Under the pieces are notes generated by a model. It did no database searches, had not been told where the DNA came from, and worked only from the letters and a program-made list of their open reading frames with translations. From NCBI RefSeq assembly GCF_000685315.1, contig NZ_ARYM01000009.1:62001-126000 (forward strand): a stretch of 64,000 nucleotides of DNA. Direction: 5' to 3'. Source of the stretch: Hyphomonas polymorpha PS728. GTDB taxonomy: Bacteria > Pseudomonadota > Alphaproteobacteria > Caulobacterales > Hyphomonadaceae. Made by a program: the position numbers and the translations under genes. Shown here piece by piece: positions 61,017-64,000 of this stretch (position 1 is its first letter; each line of letters starts with the position of its first letter).

Positions 61017-62702
61017 CTAGAGAGTTTTCAGCGGCGAGACGCCGCCGGCCTCTGCCACGGCCTCAAAGCTCGCAACCGTCTCTGTGCTGAAGGTCTCGGT
61101 ATAGATGTCCGACACCTTGCGGAACACCGCCCGCGCCGTAGACGGCGTCAGCGTCACCAGCGTGTAGCCATGGCCGAAGGGATCATGCCACACCACTTCC
61201 TGGTTGGCATCGGCAATCTGCTGGCCGAGGTCTGGCACGTTCTTCACATACGCGCCCATGCCGGGGGAGGAGATGGATGTGCAGCCAAACTCTACCCCGC
61301 GCCGCGCGCCGGATGCATCGTAAAGTTCGTTGGCATAGGCCGTATGCGTATCACCTGCCAGCGTCACGAGCCGGGCATTGGCCGCTGCTGCGCTCTGGTA
61401 AAGACGCTCGCGCGCAGCCGGGTAGCCGTCCCACGCATCCAGGTTCCAGGGCAGGCCCAGCGCGGTAAAGGCGAGGAAAGCGCGCACCTCGGGCATGTCC
61501 TGTGCGGCCACCTGTTCGGGTGTCAGCGTTTGGGTGAAATTGGGCAATGCCACGCGCGCCATGATCACCTGATTGGCAAGAACCTGCCAGGCAGCGCCGG
61601 ATGAAACGGATTTGGAAAGCTCCGTATCCAGCCAGCTTTCCTGCTCGGCGCCCAGCATCGTGCGGGCCGGATCGGCGGCGGTCTGCAGCAGTTCGCGTGC
61701 CTTGCCGCCCGCTTCCAGCGGCGAAGCGGCGTTGCCCAGTGCGCTCGCCCAGCTCAGGCTTTCCGAACGCCCCGTCAGGCGCGTTTCCAGGGCGTGCATC
61801 GTTGCCACATCGCCAAAGCGGAAGCTGCGCCAGGCTGCCGATGTGATCTCTCCGGGCTTGATGTCGCGGATAGGCATCCATTCGAAATAGGCCTGCACCG
61901 CGGCCATTTTCCGGTCGCTCCACTCGCCTTCGCCATCCTCCGGGTTATGGTTCTGCGCGCCGGTGCGGTAGGCGTCATTGGCGCTTTCATGGTCGTCCCA
62001 GGTGCAGATCCAGGGCACAGCGGCATGGGCCGCCTGCAGGTTGGGATCGGTCTTGTACTGAGCATGACGCTGGCGATAGTCGGCCAGGGTCACAATCTCC
62101 GTGGACGGTTCATGCATCCGGTCCAGCTTGGCAGCAATATCGCCGCCATATCCGTCGATACCGTATTCGTAGATATAATCGCCCAGATGCACGATCACGT
62201 CGAGGTTGGGTTCGGCGGCCAGTGCCTTGTAGGCGTTGAACAGGCCGAACTGCCAGTTGGAACAGGAAACCACGGCAAGGTTCACCGCGCTTGTTCCGCT
62301 GGCGGCCGGTGTGCGCAGACGCCCGGTGGGGGAAACCACATCGCCATGATCGGTCAGTGCGGTGAAGCGGTAGGTATAGTCCGACCCCGGCTGCAGGCCG
62401 GCGGCGTCCACCTTCACGCAATAGTCGCGCGCTTCGCTTGCTTCGGTGACACCGGCGGCAACCGGGCTTTCCTGGCCCGCACGCAGCACTTCCCAGCGCA
62501 CGGGGATGGCGCCGGCGCCCGAAAGGGGCGTCACGCGCGTCCAGAGGATGATCCTGTCGGGCAGGGGATCGCCAGAGGCAACCCCGTGCTGGAAGGCCAC
62601 CTCGCCCTTATACGTTTGCGGGCCCGTCTGGCCGCAGGCGGCCAAAGCCACCGTACCCAATGCTGCGCCGCCCAGCAGGCCGCGCCGTGTAACCTGTGTC
62701 AT
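61017..62702 (-). CDS. phoD: PhoD-family alkaline phosphatase/phosphodiesterase
   Basis: 561 residues with a Tat-type leader (TQVTRRGLLGGAALGTVALAAC) that also carries a lipobox-like LAAC. The fibronectin-like N-terminal PhoD domain (GVASGDPLPDRIILWTRVTP near residue 38) precedes the metallophosphatase core: VIVHLGDYIYEYG near residue 165, WDDHESANDAYR near residue 230 and LAGDTHTAY near residue 444. It releases phosphate outside the cytoplasm. The ATG at 62702 is chosen for the Tat leader. Its stop is in the same palindrome as the SDR stop. Confidence 0.93.
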   Translation of the reverse strand: MTQVTRRGLLGGAALGTVALAACGQTGPQTYKGEVAFQHGVASGDPLPDRIILWTRVTPLSGAGAIPVRWEVLRAGQESPVAAGVTEASEARDYCVKVDAAGLQPGSDYTYRFTALTDHGDVVSPTGRLRTPAASGTSAVNLAVVSCSNWQFGLFNAYKALAAEPNLDVIVHLGDYIYEYGIDGYGGDIAAKLDRMHEPSTEIVTLADYRQRHAQYKTDPNLQAAHAAVPWICTWDDHESANDAYRTGAQNHNPEDGEGEWSDRKMAAVQAYFEWMPIRDIKPGEITSAAWRSFRFGDVATMHALETRLTGRSESLSWASALGNAASPLEAGGKARELLQTAADPARTMLGAEQESWLDTELSKSVSSGAAWQVLANQVIMARVALPNFTQTLTPEQVAAQDMPEVRAFLAFTALGLPWNLDAWDGYPAARERLYQSAAAANARLVTLAGDTHTAYANELYDASGARRGVEFGCTSISSPGMGAYVKNVPDLGQQIADANQEVVWHDPFGHGYTLVTLTPSTARAVFRKVSDIYTETFSTETVASFEAVAEAGGVSPLKTL

Positions 62703-62796
62703 CTTGTCTGGAACTCCCCAGTTGCGTGGCGCTCTCATGGCGCGAATTTGCGACACCAGCATGACGCGCGCTGAAAGCTTCGTCTATAAGGCGGCG

Positions 62797-63825
62797 ATGA
62801 GCACGATTGTGATTACTTCTGAGGCAGCCGATGCCGGCCAGCGCCTCGATGCGTTCCTGGGCGCCCGCGCCGAGGGCATTTCCCGTTCCCGGGCCAAAGC
62901 CCTGATCGAGGAAGGCGCGGTCTCGGTTGGCGGCGTCGTGGAAACAAATCCCCGCGCGCCGGTAAAGGCGGGCCTGGTCTATGCCGTGGCGCTGCCCCCG
63001 CCGGTGCCCGCGACGCCCCAGCCGGAAAATATCCCGCTGGACATCCTGTTCGAGGACGCTCACCTGCTGATCCTCAACAAGCCGGCGGGCCTCGCCGTTC
63101 ATCCCGCGCCCGGCAGCGAAAGCGGCACGCTGGTCAACGCCCTTCTTTATCATTGCAAAGGTCAGCTTTCCGGCATTGGCGGGGTGGAGCGGCCCGGCAT
63201 TGTCCACCGGCTCGACAAGCTGACCAGCGGCGTCATGGTCGCTGCCAAGACAGAAGCGGCCCATACCGGCCTTGCCGCCCTGTTCGAGCGGCACGACATC
63301 GACCGGCTCTACCGCGCCATCACGCGCGGCGCTCCGCGGCCCCTGTCGGGCACCATCGATGCCCCCATCGCGCGCTCTGAAAATGACCGCAAGAAAATGT
63401 CGGTTCACAAGAACCCCGACAGCCCCGCCGCCCGCCATGCGGTCACCCATTACCGGGCCATCGAAACCTATGGCTATAAAGACCGCGCCACGCGCCTTCC
63501 CGCCGCCGCGATGATTGAGTGCCGCCTCGAAACCGGGCGCACGCATCAGATCCGGGTCCACATGACGCATGTCGGCGCCCCGCTCATCGGTGATCCGGTC
63601 TATGGCCGCCAGTCCGGCATCATGGCGTGGAAATCACCTGCGGCGCCTGAGGCAGACTATGACGCCGCGCTTGCGGCGGCGCGGGCCTTTCCGCGCCAGG
63701 CGCTGCACGCCGCCGTGCTCGGCTTCGTCCACCCGATCACGGGCGAAACCCTCCGCTTTGAGCAGCCCCTTCCGGAAGACATGGCCGGGCTGGTCAGCGC
63801 GCTAAGAAAGCTGCCGGTGGATTAA
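62797..63825 (+). CDS. RluA-family 23S rRNA pseudouridine synthase (RluD-like)
   Basis: 342 residues: an N-terminal S4 domain (AGQRLDAFLGARAEGISRSRAKALIEEGAV near residue 14), then the pseudouridine synthase with active-site Asp in GIVHRLDKLTSGVMVAAKT near residue 134 and the CRLETGRTHQIRVHMTHVGAPLIGDPVYG segment near residue 243. It probably modifies 23S rRNA helix 69 (positions 1911/1915/1917) if it is RluD; RluC-type specificity cannot be excluded. The ATG at 62797 gives the usual start. Confidence 0.93.
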   Translation: MSTIVITSEAADAGQRLDAFLGARAEGISRSRAKALIEEGAVSVGGVVETNPRAPVKAGLVYAVALPPPVPATPQPENIPLDILFEDAHLLILNKPAGLAVHPAPGSESGTLVNALLYHCKGQLSGIGGVERPGIVHRLDKLTSGVMVAAKTEAAHTGLAALFERHDIDRLYRAITRGAPRPLSGTIDAPIARSENDRKKMSVHKNPDSPAARHAVTHYRAIETYGYKDRATRLPAAAMIECRLETGRTHQIRVHMTHVGAPLIGDPVYGRQSGIMAWKSPAAPEADYDAALAAARAFPRQALHAAVLGFVHPITGETLRFEQPLPEDMAGLVSALRKLPVD

Positions 63826-63839
63826 GGCAGGCGGAGAGC

Positions 63840-64000
63840 CTATGGCGCGCCGCCTGCGCCGGCCTGCGCAGAGGCCGTCTGCAGCGGTTCAAACCGCAGC
63901 GTGCGGGCCTGCAGGGTCACCTTGCCGATCCTGTCGGTGTCGGCAACGATCCGCACCGGCACATGGCTGCCGTTTTCCAGCGGCGCCAGATACATGCGCA
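63840..64000 (-). CDS. C-terminal end of a DUF3108-like protein (partial)
   Basis: The minus-strand frame ends at a TAG (63842-63840) and continues past the window edge. The visible 52 codons include MYLAPLENGSHVPVRIVAD and VTLQARTLRFEPL, followed by an Ala/Gly tail. The pattern 'l-x-R-i-x-V-d-t-x-l-G-x-V-x-L' fits the end of DUF3108 proteins. It is too short for certainty. It converges on rluD with a 14-base gap. Confidence 0.55.
   Translation of the reverse strand, partial: RMYLAPLENGSHVPVRIVADTDRIGKVTLQARTLRFEPLQTASAQAGAGGAP

Overview
The window is a gene-dense, GC-rich stretch of an alphaproteobacterial chromosome. Several features point to a Caulobacterales/Rhodobacterales-type lineage, and Hyphomonadaceae is my best guess: the mnmG-rsmG-parA-parB block with parS sites, a split c-type cytochrome maturation operon, CtrA-type boxes (TTAA-N7-TTAA), an EcfG-type stress promoter, an ethylmalonyl-CoA pathway hydratase, and a TonB receptor beside a TPR-sulfotransferase. 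No RNA gene, CRISPR array, insertion sequence, prophage or integrase was seen. No gap between genes exceeds 300 bases; the largest are about 240 bases at 14151-14393 and 230 bases at 42529-42756.

Layout. 1-4.3 kb: tRNA/rRNA modification genes mnmG and rsmG run into parA and parB; two perfect parS palindromes lie inside mnmG and rsmG. 4.3-8.9 kb (minus): leuS, lptE and holA in one overlapping operon, preceded by a DUF3576 lipoprotein gene. 9-16 kb: a porin, an NtrZ-like secreted protein behind a CtrA box, a ThiE/TenI-like gene and yggS with overlapping divergent starts, an L,D-transpeptidase, an OmpR-type regulator, xthA and lolA. 15.2-22.9 kb: a cnoX / Lon-N domain / Trm112 / DUF971 cluster, a UbiH-type hydroxylase, amtB and ftsK. 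23-31 kb: an aldo-keto reductase, the sulfotransferase and TonB receptor pair, rarD and a serine hydrolase. 30.8-38.9 kb: a malyl-CoA lyase/thioesterase-like gene and mesaconyl-CoA hydratase, small unknowns, dapF, mtaB and ftsY.

38.9-45.8 kb is the most regulatory-rich part. It holds an XRE repressor/membrane protein pair with a large inverted repeat on its promoter, a D-aminoacylase-like amidohydrolase, and a membrane protein with a 24-residue membrane peptide behind an EcfG-type promoter. It continues with a DMT transporter, YciB, a Nudix hydrolase and a MarR protein with a histone-H1-like tail. 45.8-48.5 kb (minus): ccmABCD-ccmG. 48.6-52.2 kb: acnA and a DUF1223 protein. 52.2-56.6 kb (minus): a gliding-motility-type ABC exporter (ATPase, permease, GldG-like protein, DUF4340). 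56.7-59.1 kb (minus): purE, purK and a creatininase-family gene. 59.2-64 kb: a diguanylate cyclase, a DUF465 small protein, an SDR lacking its catalytic residues, PhoD-type phosphatase, an RluA-family pseudouridine synthase and the 3' end of a DUF3108-like gene.

Most of this is conserved housekeeping. I did not find a clearly new multi-gene system. The observations most worth checking are regulatory DNA sites and small or odd proteins rather than a new operon.
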